Of a stretch of DNA of 64,000 nt, positions 1 through 10,244 are shown piece after piece. The notes below the pieces were generated by a model. That model saw nothing but the letters and a program-made list of their open reading frames with translations, did not search any database and was not told where the DNA came from. The DNA lies in the NCBI RefSeq assembly GCF_000230975.2, contig NC_021172.1:1798001-1862000 (forward strand), read 5' to 3'. Source of the stretch: Hyphomicrobium denitrificans 1NES1. GTDB lineage: Bacteria > Pseudomonadota > Alphaproteobacteria > Rhizobiales > Hyphomicrobiaceae. A program made the position numbers and the translations under genes. The stretch's first letter is position 1. Every line of letters begins with the position of its first letter.

Positions 1-1
1 C

Positions 2-1225
2 TATGGGCAAGCTGCCGTCGAGCAACATGAAACGGCACTGTCGAGCCGCGTGGTTGACGTCGTCGGCAACGTCATGGTGGTGCAAAGCTACGCGCGCTTG
101 CAGGCCGAGGCCGATGCGCTGCGCGGCCTGTCGCGAGATCTTCTGGCCGCTCAATTTCCCGTTGTCACGTGGTGGGGAATTCTGACGGTGATGCAGCGCT
201 CGGCTGCAACGCTGACGATGGTCGTGATCTTCGTCGCAGGCGCCATACTCGTCGGAAGGGGTGAGTTGACGGTCGGGCAAATCGTCAGCTTCGTCGCCTT
301 CGCAACGCTTCTCATCAACCGCCTCGATCAACTTTCGGCATTCGTCGTGAAAGTTCATCAGCAAGCCCCGACGCTCACCACGCTGTTCGAACTGATGGAC
401 GAAAAGGCCGGTGCAGAGGACAGTTCCGACGCCAAACCTCTGGAAAATGTGGCCGGTGCCGTCGCATTCGAAAACGTCAACTTTCGCTACGGCGGCAGCC
501 CACAAGGCATAACGGACGTGAGCTTCACTGCAAAAGCCGGCGAAACAGTCGCCATTGTCGGTCCGACCGGCTCCGGCAAGTCGACGACGATTGCCTTGCT
601 TCAGCGTTTCCAAACTCCGTCATCGGGCCGCATTACGATCGACGGCCAGAATATCGCAGACGCCACGCTGCAATCGCTGCGCCACGCAATCTCGGTCGTC
701 TTCCAAGATGCGGGTCTCTTCAACCGCACGATCGGCGACAACATCCGTATCGGCAAACCGGATGCAACCAACGCCGAAGTCGAGCGCGCCAGCAAACTCG
801 CCGAAGCGCACGATTTCATCATGAGGAAGCCGGCAGGCTATGACTTCATGATCGGCGAGCGCGGCCTGTCGCTGTCGGGCGGCGAACGCCAGCGGATCGC
901 CATCGCCCGCGCCATTCTGAAAGACGCGCCCATCCTTATCCTCGACGAAGCGACGAGCGCGCTCGATTCTGAAACCGAAGCCAAAATAAAGCGCGCTCTC
1001 GACACGCTGCGTGCCGGGCGCACGACATTCGTGATCGCCCACCGCCTGTCGACGGTTGCCGGCGCCGACCAGATCCTCGTGCTCGATCACGGCCGCATCG
1101 TCGAACGGGGGCGCTTCGGAGAGCTGGCTGAAGGAACCGGCCTATTCGCACGCCTCGTAGCCGAGGGCGGCTTCACCGTGCCGAAAACCACCGAAACCCC
1201 GCCCGACAACAACGGAAAAAGTTAA
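2..1225 (+). CDS. ndvA: Beta-(1,2)-glucan exporter-type ABC transporter, permease/ATPase (3' part)
   Basis: The reading frame is open through the left edge, so only the last 407 residues are present; an internal GTG at 50 is not taken as the start. The visible part begins inside the transmembrane domain (hydrophobic segments coded around 190-330) and continues into a complete nucleotide-binding domain: Walker A GPTGSGKST near base 559, signature LSGGERQ near 872, then Walker B ILILDEATSALD. The one-chain order TMD-NBD and the sequence flavour match NdvA/ChvA-type exporters, which move cyclic beta-1,2-glucan to the periplasm in rhizobia. Another type I exporter of the MsbA/LapB class cannot be excluded without the N-terminal half. 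It converges on the cyclopropane synthase gene, 35 bases away. Confidence 0.75.
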   Translation, partial: YGQAAVEQHETALSSRVVDVVGNVMVVQSYARLQAEADALRGLSRDLLAAQFPVVTWWGILTVMQRSAATLTMVVIFVAGAILVGRGELTVGQIVSFVAFATLLINRLDQLSAFVVKVHQQAPTLTTLFELMDEKAGAEDSSDAKPLENVAGAVAFENVNFRYGGSPQGITDVSFTAKAGETVAIVGPTGSGKSTTIALLQRFQTPSSGRITIDGQNIADATLQSLRHAISVVFQDAGLFNRTIGDNIRIGKPDATNAEVERASKLAEAHDFIMRKPAGYDFMIGERGLSLSGGERQRIAIARAILKDAPILILDEATSALDSETEAKIKRALDTLRAGRTTFVIAHRLSTVAGADQILVLDHGRIVERGRFGELAEGTGLFARLVAEGGFTVPKTTETPPDNNGKS

Positions 1226-1260
1226 GCTCCACACTTCGTCGCAACAGCGCGCGAGCGCAC

Positions 1261-2574
1261 TCAGCGATACAAGTCAGCCCGCGTCGGCGGCAGCGGCGGT
1301 GGGCGCTTGGCGGACTTCGACGCGAGCGTCTGGAACAGCCTCAACGACCCGCGCGAGAACCCGAGGCTGACACCGGCGAGATACGCAACCCAAATCCGGT
1401 ACTTCTCTTCGCCCACATAGCGAATGGCTTCGTCCTTTCGCGCCGTCAATCGCTCGCACCAGAGCTGACACGTGCGCGCGTAATGCATCCGCCATGCTTC
1501 GACGTCCTGGACCTCGAACCCGGCACGCTCCATCGCGTTGACCGTGTGCCCGATATCGTCAAGCTCGCCGCCCGGAAAAATATATTTTGCGATTGCCTTC
1601 TTTTCGGGCCGCGTCAGCCACTTCCTGGCAGCATTCTTGGATGCGCGATGGGAAATTGCGTGGTTGAGGAACAGCCCGTCGTCGCTCAACAGTGACCGCA
1701 CCTTGTTCATGTACGCAGGAATATTCTTAAGCCCGATATGCTCGTACATGCCGATTGATGCGATCTTGTCGTACGTGCCTTTCACATTCGAATAATCCGT
1801 GAGATCGAACGTGACGCGATCCGCAAGCCCGAGCCTCACGGCCTTTTCGCGCGCGAACGACAGTTGCTCTTCCGAAAGCGTGATGCCATGCGCGGTTACG
1901 CCGTAGTGCTTCGCGGCGTGACAGAGAAGTCCGCCCCAGCCCGCACCGATATCGAGCATCCGATCGCCCGGTTTCAGCCTCAGCTTGCGGCAGATCATTT
2001 CAAGCTTGTCGTGCTGTGCCTGCTCGATACCGTTCGACCAGTCCGTGTAGTACGCGCACGAATAGACCATCTCCGGGTCTAGGAAGAGCGCATAGAACTC
2101 GTTCGAAAGATCGTAGTGAAAGTGAATGTAATCCTTGTTGTCGGCCGTCTTGCGGTGCTCGCTGCTGGCATCTCCACTGAAGCCATAGGCGTCGCGCGTT
2201 TCCTTCTTCTTTGTAAAAAGAAACGGCAGAAGATTACGGCCTGCGTTCAAGACGTCGCGCCCTTTGATTTTCGGCGCCTTGCCGTCCTTCTGAAGATTCC
2301 GACCGAAGTCGATTAGCGTCCCACCCGAAAAATCGATCCCTTTCTCGATATATTGGCGAATGATCGTATCGAGCCGCGGGCTACGCACGAGCGCCCCGAT
2401 CACGCCCGGATCGCTGATCGAAATTTCGAAATTCGAGGTCGGTTCCTTGCCGAGCGGCAGTCGCGTGCCGTCCCAGAGCCGGACCCAGGCATTGAGGTCG
2501 ATGCGATCGGCAACGTCACGGACAAGCGCTCGCGCCGCTTCCAGTTGCCTATCCTGCCCGATACCGATTGCCAT
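1261..2574 (-). CDS. cfa: Cyclopropane-fatty-acyl-phospholipid synthase
   Basis: SAM-dependent methyltransferase of the CFA synthase family, which adds a methylene bridge across cis double bonds of membrane phospholipid acyl chains. The protein has about 437 residues, full length for the family. The N-terminal third is the family-specific lipid-binding region. It is followed by the SAM-binding core MLDIGAGWGGLLCHAA, then the IASIGMYEHIG segment typical of CFA synthases. Two start codons are possible. The ATG at 2574 has a GAGG motif 9 bases upstream, whereas the ATG at 2580 leaves only 3 bases, so 2574 is preferred. It stands alone, downstream of but separated from the fad operon on the same strand. 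Confidence 0.85.
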   Translation of the reverse strand: MAIGIGQDRQLEAARALVRDVADRIDLNAWVRLWDGTRLPLGKEPTSNFEISISDPGVIGALVRSPRLDTIIRQYIEKGIDFSGGTLIDFGRNLQKDGKAPKIKGRDVLNAGRNLLPFLFTKKKETRDAYGFSGDASSEHRKTADNKDYIHFHYDLSNEFYALFLDPEMVYSCAYYTDWSNGIEQAQHDKLEMICRKLRLKPGDRMLDIGAGWGGLLCHAAKHYGVTAHGITLSEEQLSFAREKAVRLGLADRVTFDLTDYSNVKGTYDKIASIGMYEHIGLKNIPAYMNKVRSLLSDDGLFLNHAISHRASKNAARKWLTRPEKKAIAKYIFPGGELDDIGHTVNAMERAGFEVQDVEAWRMHYARTCQLWCERLTARKDEAIRYVGEEKYRIWVAYLAGVSLGFSRGSLRLFQTLASKSAKRPPPLPPTRADLYR

Positions 2575-2651
2575 ACGCATGCCCCTCAGCTTCGTTTATC
2601 GCGAGGTGCATAGCTCATTCAAGGCCGCGCGTCTCGGTCGCGATAGGCTAT

Positions 2652-3956
2652 TCAAGCCGCCGCCCGCGCTTCGATCGATTTCGGCGCTTCCATGATCGCA
2701 GCAACGCCCATGCCACCGGCGGTGCAGACGGAAATCAGGCCGCGACCCCCGTTAGTCGATAGAATCTTCGCGAGATTTGCGACAATGCGCGCGCCGGTCG
2801 CCGCGAACGGATGCCCGAATGCAAGCGATGAGCCCTTGACGTTGAGCTTGGAGCGATCGATCGAGCCGAGCGGAGCGTCCTTGCCCATGTTCTTCCTGCA
2901 ATAATCGGCATCCTCCCACGCATTGAGCGTGCACAACACCTGCGCCGCAAAGGCTTCATGGATTTCGTAAAAGTCGAAGTCCTGGAGCGTCAGTCCGACA
3001 CGGTCGAGCATTTTCGAAACGGCAATCGTCGGCGCCATCAGAAGTCCATCACCACCAACGAAGTTGTTGGCGATGTGCTGCCCGTGGGCGAGATAGGCGA
3101 GGACCGGCAGGTTGTGCGCTTTCGCCCAGTCTTCCGATGCCAGGAGCACCGAAGCCGCGCCATCCGTCATTGGCGTCGAGTTGCCTGCAGTCAGCGTGCC
3201 GCGTTCCGATTTCTCGAACGCCGGTTTCAGCGACGCGAGCTTTTCAATCGAGATGTCGGGGCGAAGATTGTTGTCGCGATAAACGCCCGCACACGGAACG
3301 ATCAAATCGTCCATATAGCCTTCGTCATAGGCTGCGGCGCCCTTCTTGTGGCTCGCGTGAGCAAATGTGTCCTGGTCGGCGCGCGAGATCTTCCATTCCT
3401 GCGCCATCAGCTCACAGTGCTGGCCCATCGAAAGCCCGGTGCGCGGCTCCGCGACGGCGGGCGGCTGTGGCGCGAGTTCGGCGGGCGAAAGCCCCTTGAA
3501 GGCCCGGACCTTATCCAGCGCCGTCTTGCTCTGGCCAACCTGCACGAGGCGCTTCGAAAATTTCTTCGAAAACACGATCGGCGCATCGGACGTCGTATCT
3601 GAACCGACGGATATCGCACACTCGATCTCGCCGCTCGCAATCTTGCCCGCCGACATCAGCGCTGCCTGCAGCGACGTTCCGCACGCCTGGATCAGCGTCA
3701 CGCCCGGCGTCGATGGCGAGAGCTTCGACGACAGCACCGCTTCGCGCGCCAGATTGAAATCCCGCGAGTGCGTGACGACCGCCCCGCCGACGACTTCATC
3801 GATGTGCTGACCCTTGAGGCCAAACCGGTCGACCAGACCGTTCAACGCCGCCGTCATCATCTCGAGGTTCGAGAGATCGGCATAAAGGGTATTGGAACGG
3901 CAGAAGGGAATCCGGATACCGCCGATCACCGCAACGCGCCGAAGCTCTCGTGTCAT
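2652..3956 (-). CDS. fadI: Acetyl-CoA C-acyltransferase (thiolase, FadI type)
   Basis: Thiolase that cleaves 3-ketoacyl-CoA to acetyl-CoA in beta-oxidation. At 434 residues it matches FadI length. The nucleophilic cysteine lies in IQACGTSLQAAL, the catalytic histidine in FGHPFAATGAR, and the second catalytic cysteine in SVCTAGGMGVA near the C-terminus. The ATG at 3956 is preceded by GGAG at a good distance. It is the last gene of a three-gene minus-strand operon, 36 bases after the multifunctional dehydrogenase/hydratase. That context supports fatty-acid degradation rather than a biosynthetic (PhaA) role. Confidence 0.88.
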   Translation of the reverse strand: MTRELRRVAVIGGIRIPFCRSNTLYADLSNLEMMTAALNGLVDRFGLKGQHIDEVVGGAVVTHSRDFNLAREAVLSSKLSPSTPGVTLIQACGTSLQAALMSAGKIASGEIECAISVGSDTTSDAPIVFSKKFSKRLVQVGQSKTALDKVRAFKGLSPAELAPQPPAVAEPRTGLSMGQHCELMAQEWKISRADQDTFAHASHKKGAAAYDEGYMDDLIVPCAGVYRDNNLRPDISIEKLASLKPAFEKSERGTLTAGNSTPMTDGAASVLLASEDWAKAHNLPVLAYLAHGQHIANNFVGGDGLLMAPTIAVSKMLDRVGLTLQDFDFYEIHEAFAAQVLCTLNAWEDADYCRKNMGKDAPLGSIDRSKLNVKGSSLAFGHPFAATGARIVANLAKILSTNGGRGLISVCTAGGMGVAAIMEAPKSIEARAAA

Positions 3957-3992
3957 TTAAATCTCCGTTGGAGTCTCGATGTGAGAAATCGG

Positions 3993-6005
3993 CTATTCGG
4001 CTGCCGCGCGGGCGGTTGTTGCCTTCGCTCCGGGATGAGTTTTCTTGTAGTGCAGCGGACCGCCACGGAATGGCGCGAAGCCGGTCCCGAAAATCATGCC
4101 CGCATCGACGAGATCGGCCGACTCGACGACGCCTTCGTCAAGCGTCTTCTGCGCTTCTGCGATCATCGGCTCGACCAGCTCGCAGCCGAGCTTGTCGAGT
4201 TCGGCTGTCGAGAACTTGGCGTCGGACTTGACCGGCTTCCCATCCTTCCAGACGTAGAACCCTTCGCCCGTCTTCTTGCCGAGACGGCCGGATGCAACGA
4301 GCCTTGCGAGACGTGAACCCTCGCTCGGGTGACCAAGAATCTCGGCGACGTGCGCGCAGATGTCGAGGCCAACGTTGTCGGCGAGCTCGATCGGGCCCAT
4401 CGGCATTCCGAACGCCCGCACGGCTTCGTCGATCTTTTCCTTGTCCTCGCCTTCTTCGAGACGCTTCATCGCCGCGAACATGTAAGGCGTCAGAACCTTG
4501 TTGACCATGAAGCCGGGCACGTCCTTCGTGATCAGCGGGAACTTGTCGATGGCGGTGACGAAGGTTGCGCCCTTTTTCACTTCTTCGTCACGAGTTTGGG
4601 CGCCTCGCACGACCTCGACCAGCGGCATCTGCGGTACAGGCGAGAAGAAGTGCAATCCGATCAACCGGCCCGGGTCTTTCATCGGCGCGGAAATATCTTC
4701 GAGCTTCAAGGATGAGGTGTTCGTCGCCAGCACCGCGCCGGATTTGATTTTCGTTTCAAGATCCGCGAACAGCTTCTGCTTGATATCGAGGCGTTCGACA
4801 ATGGCCTCTATGATGACGTCGGCGCGAGGAATACCCTTGCCCTCGGGATCGGCGATCAGGCGCGCCTTGGCGGCATCGCGCGTCGCCCTTGTCTTGAACT
4901 TGCGCGCGAAGAGCTTGCTCTGGGCTTTGATGCCCTTCTCAAGCTGCTCTGGCGAAATATCCTGCAACGTTACTTCCATGCCGGAGGCGACGCAGACACC
5001 TGCGATGTCGGCTCCCATCGTGCCTGCGCCGATGACGTGAACGCGGCTCGGCCGCCATTTGAAGCCTTTTGGTGCTTGCGCCTTCAGAAGCTCCGTAAGT
5101 CTGAACACGCGCCGCAAATTGCGCGACGTTTCCGAAACCATCAATGGCGCGAACGCCTTCGTTTCGGCCTTCTTCATCGCATCGAGATCGCCGCCCTCTT
5201 TCTCAAAGAGATCGATCAGCCGGAATGGTGCAGGATAGTGATCTTCGCGGACTTTTTTTGCTGTTTCCTGGCGCATCTTGCCCGCAAGAAATCCGCGCGC
5301 CGGCCATTTGGTCAGCAGCATTTTTGCCAGGCCGGCAGACTGCGAACGCCGGTTCTGCAGAACCGCTTTCCTCGCTGCCCAATGCAGTTCGCCCGCGCTG
5401 CCGACGAGCTGGTCGATGAACCCTTGCGCCTTCGCGACGGTCGCACGGATCATGCCACCGGTCAGCATGGCCTGCATGGCCGCCATCGGCCCGGCTTGCT
5501 TGATCGAACGTGCAGTGCCATTGAAGCCCGGGAAAATTCCGAGCTTGACCTCCGGGAAGCCGATGCGCGTCGAGTCATCGCGCGTCGCGATCCGGTAATG
5601 ACAGGCAAGGATCAGCTCCAATCCGCCACCAACGCAGACGCCGTGTATCGCCGCGACGACCGGGATAGGCAGTTTCTCAATACGATCCAGAAGGGCGTTG
5701 ACCGGCTTCAGTGCGTTGATGACATCCTGCTCGCTCTGGAACGCCTCGAACTCCCGGATGTCGGCGCCGACGATGAAGCCGCGCTCCTTGCCCGACATGA
5801 TGACGAGGCCGCGAACTGTCTTGGCGCGTGTTTCCGCTTCGACGCGCTCGATGATGGCATTCAGCTCTTCGATCGGTCGGCGGCCGAGGGAATTCGCGCT
5901 TTCCCCTTCCCGGTCGAAGATCGCCCAGGCGATGCTTTCGCCGTCGATTGAAAAGCGCCAGTCCTTCAGGCGGGTGGCTTCCAATTCCGCCGTCGCTTCA
6001 CTCAT
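3993..6005 (-). CDS. fadJ: Fatty-acid oxidation complex subunit: enoyl-CoA hydratase / 3-hydroxyacyl-CoA dehydrogenase
   Basis: A 670-residue bifunctional protein. The N-terminal crotonase domain carries the oxyanion-hole segments GFIVGADI and HGVCVGGGLELILACHYRI. The central NAD-binding Rossmann motif is VIGAGTMGADIAG, followed by the HAD C-terminal domains (LIGLHFFSPVPQMPLVEVV, then VPGFMVNKVLTPYM). It hydrates 2-enoyl-CoA and oxidises the 3-hydroxyacyl-CoA with NAD+, feeding the neighbouring thiolase. The length fits FadJ/FadB-type alpha subunits. The ATG at 6005 has GAGG upstream. It lies 32 bases after fadE. Confidence 0.9.
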   Translation of the reverse strand: MSEATAELEATRLKDWRFSIDGESIAWAIFDREGESANSLGRRPIEELNAIIERVEAETRAKTVRGLVIMSGKERGFIVGADIREFEAFQSEQDVINALKPVNALLDRIEKLPIPVVAAIHGVCVGGGLELILACHYRIATRDDSTRIGFPEVKLGIFPGFNGTARSIKQAGPMAAMQAMLTGGMIRATVAKAQGFIDQLVGSAGELHWAARKAVLQNRRSQSAGLAKMLLTKWPARGFLAGKMRQETAKKVREDHYPAPFRLIDLFEKEGGDLDAMKKAETKAFAPLMVSETSRNLRRVFRLTELLKAQAPKGFKWRPSRVHVIGAGTMGADIAGVCVASGMEVTLQDISPEQLEKGIKAQSKLFARKFKTRATRDAAKARLIADPEGKGIPRADVIIEAIVERLDIKQKLFADLETKIKSGAVLATNTSSLKLEDISAPMKDPGRLIGLHFFSPVPQMPLVEVVRGAQTRDEEVKKGATFVTAIDKFPLITKDVPGFMVNKVLTPYMFAAMKRLEEGEDKEKIDEAVRAFGMPMGPIELADNVGLDICAHVAEILGHPSEGSRLARLVASGRLGKKTGEGFYVWKDGKPVKSDAKFSTAELDKLGCELVEPMIAEAQKTLDEGVVESADLVDAGMIFGTGFAPFRGGPLHYKKTHPGAKATTARAAAE

Positions 6006-6037
6006 TGCTCACCTCAGACTCTGGAACGGGCTATCGC

Positions 6038-8515
6038 TCACTCCGCGGCCAATTTTTCGGAACCGCGAGCGTTATGGCCAAGCGTCGCGTAATTCGGTTT
6101 CAACTCGGCGGGATCGAAATGATCGACTGCTATGACGCGAGCGACAAGCTGCTCGACCTCGCGGAGCTGATCGGTTTCCTCCGCCGAGATAATGCCCTTT
6201 GCCTCCGCCTCGGCAAACCAGTCGATACCGTGGTAGCGGCGGACCAGTCCGTCGCGAATGGCTTTTTCAAGTTTCTTTTCGGCAGGCTCAGCCGCAATTA
6301 CCTTTTCGAGCGTCACTTCCAGGATGCCCGTCGGATCGTTGACGTCCCTGGACACAAAGATGTTGCGGGTCAGCCGGTCGCGGACCTCTCCCGGCTGCAA
6401 TGCGTGTCTCGCCACCTGATGCGCAAGCGCATCGGACGCAGGCCTGAAGCGCCGCCCAAACGGAAACACGACGACCCGCATCAGAGGCCGCGCCCAGCCG
6501 ACAGGGAAATTGTCTATGACGCCGCCGACGGCGTCCTGGAAGCGATAGAGCGCATTCTGCGCGACGAGCTCGACGATGTGCTCATCGCCAGCGGGACGGC
6601 CGTCATCGTCATAGCGCTTCAAGGTTGCCGAGAGCATGTAAAGCTCGGCGAGGGCATCGGCCATGCGCCCCGTGATTTTCTGCTTCGTCTTGAGACCCCC
6701 ACCGAGCAGCGCCACGGTCAGATCGGCAACGAAGGCGTAAGACCGGCTAGCACGGGCAAGCTGGCGATACCAATGCGACATGCGCTGCGCACCGTCTGGC
6801 GAGGACGCCAGTGCGCCGCCGGAGACGTTATGGACAAACGCGCCGGTGGCATTCGACAGCGAAAAGGCGATGTGGTTGTTGAATGCATCCTCGAAGGCAG
6901 CGAGACCGCGCGTGCGATCGGCATCCTGCGCCGCTTGTACTTCCTTATAGAGAAACGGATGCGAGCGCAGCGCGCCCTGCGCGAAGGTGATCAGCGTGCG
7001 AGTCAGGATGTTGGCACCCTCGACGGTGATACCGACCGGAACCATCTGATACGCCGACTGCAGATAGTTCGACGGACCGTCGCAAATGCCGCGACCGCCG
7101 TGAATGTCCATCGCGTCGTTGACGGCGCGGCGCATTTTTTCGGTCGTCTGATATTTCATCAGCGCCGAGATCACCGACGGCTTCTCGCCGCGCGAAACCA
7201 TCGCGGCCGTCATCGCACGCGCGGCCTCGTTGACGTAGGCTGTCTCGATGATGCGTACGAGAGGCTCCTCGACGCCCTCCATCCGAGAAACCGGCAATCC
7301 GAACTGCTTCCTGATCCTTGCGTAGGCCGAAGTCACGCGAAGCATCATCTTGGCTCCCGCCGTCGCCGACGACGGCAGCGAGATGGCGCGGCCCGCCGAC
7401 AGGCATTCCATCAGCATGCGCCAGCCGTTGCCTGCCATCACCTCGCCGCCGATCACCCAGTCGATCGGAATGAAAACGTCGCTGCCCCAGTTTGGCCCGT
7501 TCGGAAATGCAGCGCCTGAAGGCAGATGCCGCCGCCCGATGTTGACGCCAGGATGATCTGCCGGGATCAGTGCCAGCGTAATGCCGACGTCCTCGCCCTT
7601 GCCGAGCAGGTTATCCTTGTCGAACAGACGGAACGCGAGACCGACGAGCGTCGCATTCGGCCCGAGCGTGATGTAGCGCTTCTCCCAGGAAAGCCGGATG
7701 CCTAGCGTGTCCTTGCCCTGATAGGTGCCGCGCGTGACATATCCGATGTCGCGCATCGTGGCGGCGTCCGAACCGGACGTTGGGCCTGTCAGTGAGAAGC
7801 AAGGCACTTCCTCGCCTTTCGCGAGACGCGGCAGGTAGTAGTGCTTCTGTTCGTCGGTGCCATATTTCTCGATCAGTTCGCCGGGGCCAAGGGAGTTCGG
7901 CACCATCACGATCGTCACGATATCGGGAGAGCGCGACGCGATCTTGCCGAGGATCAGCGACTGCGCCTGAGCCGAGAAGCCAAGGCCGCCGTGCTCTTTG
8001 GAAATCAACATGCCGAGGAAGCCGTGCTTCTTGACGAAGTCCCAGATCTCGTCCGGGATCTCGCGCAGCGTATGGCGCACCTGCCAATCGCTGATCATGC
8101 GGCACAGTTCCTCAGTCGGGCCGTCGAGGAACGCGCGCTCCTCCGCCGAAAGCTCGATGGGCGGGATCGATTGTAGCTTGTTCCAGTCCGGAGTCCCCGA
8201 GAAAAGCTCTGCATCAAAACCAACCGTTCCGGCTTCGAGTGCCTGCGCTTCGGTATCGGAAACCTTCGGCAGGATCTTGCGCACCGTCGCAAACACCGGC
8301 GCGACGATGAGGCTGCGGCGGAGAGAGGGAATCGAGAGCAGCGCCAAACCGACGAACGGCAGCCACGCGAGCCATCCCAAGGCGCTCGTGCAATCATAAG
8401 TCGCGAGCAGCGTCAGAACGCCGACGGCAGCCGCCCATCCCCAAAGAGGCGCACGGATCATGCCGAGCGCGAGAAAGCCGCCCAGCGCCAAAATCAGAAG
8501 AACTACGGCCGCCAT
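6038..8515 (-). CDS. fadE: Acyl-CoA dehydrogenase, FadE type
   Basis: An 825-residue protein close to the length of E. coli FadE, with two hydrophobic N-terminal segments (about residues 1-20 and 25-60), a central flavin-dependent acyl-CoA dehydrogenase core (for example CFSLTGPTSGSDAA and the C-terminal helical bundle with DIHGGRGICDGPSN), and the long C-terminal extension typical of this subfamily. It catalyses the first, FAD-dependent step of beta-oxidation. A strong AGGAGG lies 8 bases before the ATG. First gene of the fadE-fadJ-fadI unit. The 237-base region upstream contains a 10-bp palindrome (8605-8614), but I cannot assign it to a known regulator. Confidence 0.9.
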   Translation of the reverse strand: MAAVVLLILALGGFLALGMIRAPLWGWAAAVGVLTLLATYDCTSALGWLAWLPFVGLALLSIPSLRRSLIVAPVFATVRKILPKVSDTEAQALEAGTVGFDAELFSGTPDWNKLQSIPPIELSAEERAFLDGPTEELCRMISDWQVRHTLREIPDEIWDFVKKHGFLGMLISKEHGGLGFSAQAQSLILGKIASRSPDIVTIVMVPNSLGPGELIEKYGTDEQKHYYLPRLAKGEEVPCFSLTGPTSGSDAATMRDIGYVTRGTYQGKDTLGIRLSWEKRYITLGPNATLVGLAFRLFDKDNLLGKGEDVGITLALIPADHPGVNIGRRHLPSGAAFPNGPNWGSDVFIPIDWVIGGEVMAGNGWRMLMECLSAGRAISLPSSATAGAKMMLRVTSAYARIRKQFGLPVSRMEGVEEPLVRIIETAYVNEAARAMTAAMVSRGEKPSVISALMKYQTTEKMRRAVNDAMDIHGGRGICDGPSNYLQSAYQMVPVGITVEGANILTRTLITFAQGALRSHPFLYKEVQAAQDADRTRGLAAFEDAFNNHIAFSLSNATGAFVHNVSGGALASSPDGAQRMSHWYRQLARASRSYAFVADLTVALLGGGLKTKQKITGRMADALAELYMLSATLKRYDDDGRPAGDEHIVELVAQNALYRFQDAVGGVIDNFPVGWARPLMRVVVFPFGRRFRPASDALAHQVARHALQPGEVRDRLTRNIFVSRDVNDPTGILEVTLEKVIAAEPAEKKLEKAIRDGLVRRYHGIDWFAEAEAKGIISAEETDQLREVEQLVARVIAVDHFDPAELKPNYATLGHNARGSEKLAAE

Positions 8516-8752
8516 TTCCGAGGCCTCCTTATGGGAACCGCGGCGCTCTTATAGCGGCTCCGACGGGCGCCCGAGTATCCTAAGTTGGCGTGTACGTCAC
8601 CTTAACGGCGCCGTAACGACGCCACCGGGTTTGGGTACACCGGGTTGTATTTAATCACGTTTGAGCGACAGCCGCTAACCTTGCAAATCGCAAAACCGTG
8701 CCGGCGGCCTCCCGGCCAGATGCTGCGCGAAAAACCTTAAGGACCTGCAAGC

Positions 8753-10066
8753 CTATGGCCCCGCCATTTGCGGTGTTTCGCCGAAGAGATCGGCGACGAT
8801 CGTCTGATACCAGTCGCGGCTCTCCTGGTTGGTCTCCTGCCGGACAGCCGGACTGTCATCCGGCTTCGAGATAAACTCATTCTTGCCCTGCAAAAACGGC
8901 TTCCCGTTCTTTTCGCCCGGGGAGTAATCGCCGCCGATCTTGGCGCTGTTGCCGGGCGCTACCATCGACCAGCATGTGTTGCGGTATCTGCCCGGCGGCC
9001 GCGGCTTGCCGGAGAGATCGGCGACAATATCCGCCGCGACGACGCCTGCCTGGCTGACCGCGGAATAAGCCGACTTTGGCATGTCGGCGGCGATCGCCGC
9101 ATCACCCAGCACGTAAACATCCTTGGTCTTGGTCGATGTGAAGTTCTGCGGGTTGACCGGACACCAATCGCCGTCCGTCAGCCCTGCCTTGGCCGCGATC
9201 GACCCGGCTTTCTGCGCCGGAACGATGTTGGCGAGCGCAGCACGCTCTGTGCGTCCCGATTTCGTCGTCACTTCGCCGGTCTGCGCGTTGACTTTGACTA
9301 CAGAATAATCGTCGATCTCGTTCGTCAGATTGATCTCGATGATGTCCTTGTAATATTCCTCGAATGCTTCCTCGAAGACCGCCTGCTTCGAAAACGTTTT
9401 CTTCGCATCGAAGAGGATCAGCTTGGCCTTCGGCTTCGTTGTCTTGAGGAAATGCGCAATCATGCAGGCGCGCTCATAGGGACCCGGAGGACAGCGGTAG
9501 GGATTAGGCGGTGACGACATCACGACCAGTCCACCATCCTGCAGCGCCAGCAGTTTTTCCTTCAGGATCCACGTCTGCTCGCCGCCCTGCCAGGCGTGCG
9601 GCATGATTTTCGCGGCTTCGGGCGAATAGCCTTCGATGCTATCGAATTTGAGATCGATGCCGGGCGCAACGACGAGCCTGTCGTAGCCAAGCGGCACCGA
9701 GCCGTGCGCCAGCGTTACCGTCTTGGCTGTCGTATCGATTGCAGTCGCCGTGTCGGTGACGACGTTGATGCCACGCTTCTTCACGCCTTCATAGTCGAAC
9801 GTGATCGACCTGAACGAGCGAAAGCCTCCGAGATAGAGGTTGGAATAAAAGCACGTCGTATACTTTTCCTTGGGCTCGACGAGCGTGACGGCGAGGCCGG
9901 GGTCCGCGGTCCTGAGTCTGTTTGCAACCGCCGCACCACCGGGACCACCTCCAATGATCACGACCTTCGCCGGCCCAGCGGAAAGTGCCGGCCGCGGCAG
10001 ATCTGACGTTGCCGCAACCGCACCCGCGGCCAGTAGCGCAAATTCGCGGCGCGTCATCTTGGACAT
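8753..10066 (-). CDS. fccB: Flavocytochrome c sulfide dehydrogenase flavoprotein subunit (FccB/SoxF-like)
   Basis: Secreted FAD-dependent oxidoreductase of 437 residues. The N-terminus has a Tat-type signal (TRREFALLAAGAVAA), then the FAD dinucleotide fold VVIIGGGPGGAAVANRL. YTTCFYSNLYLGG holds the cysteine that in the characterised Allochromatium protein binds FAD covalently. Two further cysteines (RCPPGPYER and RNTCWSMV) match the redox disulfide pair of the family. The enzyme oxidises sulfide, normally passing electrons to a cytochrome subunit, which is not encoded nearby. The ATG at 10066 has AGAGG in front; a longer open frame to 10483 exists but would run through the divergent soxY start. 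It shares a 178-base intergenic region with soxYZ. Confidence 0.85.
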   Translation of the reverse strand: MSKMTRREFALLAAGAVAATSDLPRPALSAGPAKVVIIGGGPGGAAVANRLRTADPGLAVTLVEPKEKYTTCFYSNLYLGGFRSFRSITFDYEGVKKRGINVVTDTATAIDTTAKTVTLAHGSVPLGYDRLVVAPGIDLKFDSIEGYSPEAAKIMPHAWQGGEQTWILKEKLLALQDGGLVVMSSPPNPYRCPPGPYERACMIAHFLKTTKPKAKLILFDAKKTFSKQAVFEEAFEEYYKDIIEINLTNEIDDYSVVKVNAQTGEVTTKSGRTERAALANIVPAQKAGSIAAKAGLTDGDWCPVNPQNFTSTKTKDVYVLGDAAIAADMPKSAYSAVSQAGVVAADIVADLSGKPRPPGRYRNTCWSMVAPGNSAKIGGDYSPGEKNGKPFLQGKNEFISKPDDSPAVRQETNQESRDWYQTIVADLFGETPQMAGP

Positions 10067-10244
10067 CTTGCCAACCTCTTTTCGATATTCGCCGGGACAG
10101 TCCGATTTTCGATGACGGTACTTTATGGGATGCCCGCCGTTGGAGACCCATTTTTGGCAGGAAGCTGCTCGCCTTATAACTAGAACTTCTGCAACCGGGT
10201 GTCTTATATATTCTGAAACACATGTTTTTCTAAAATCGGCTGCA

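Noticed and set aside
8605..8614. ACGGCGCCGT palindrome upstream of fadE as a fatty-acid regulator site
   Set aside because: Short GC-only palindromes are expected by chance in this composition, and it matches no operator I know.
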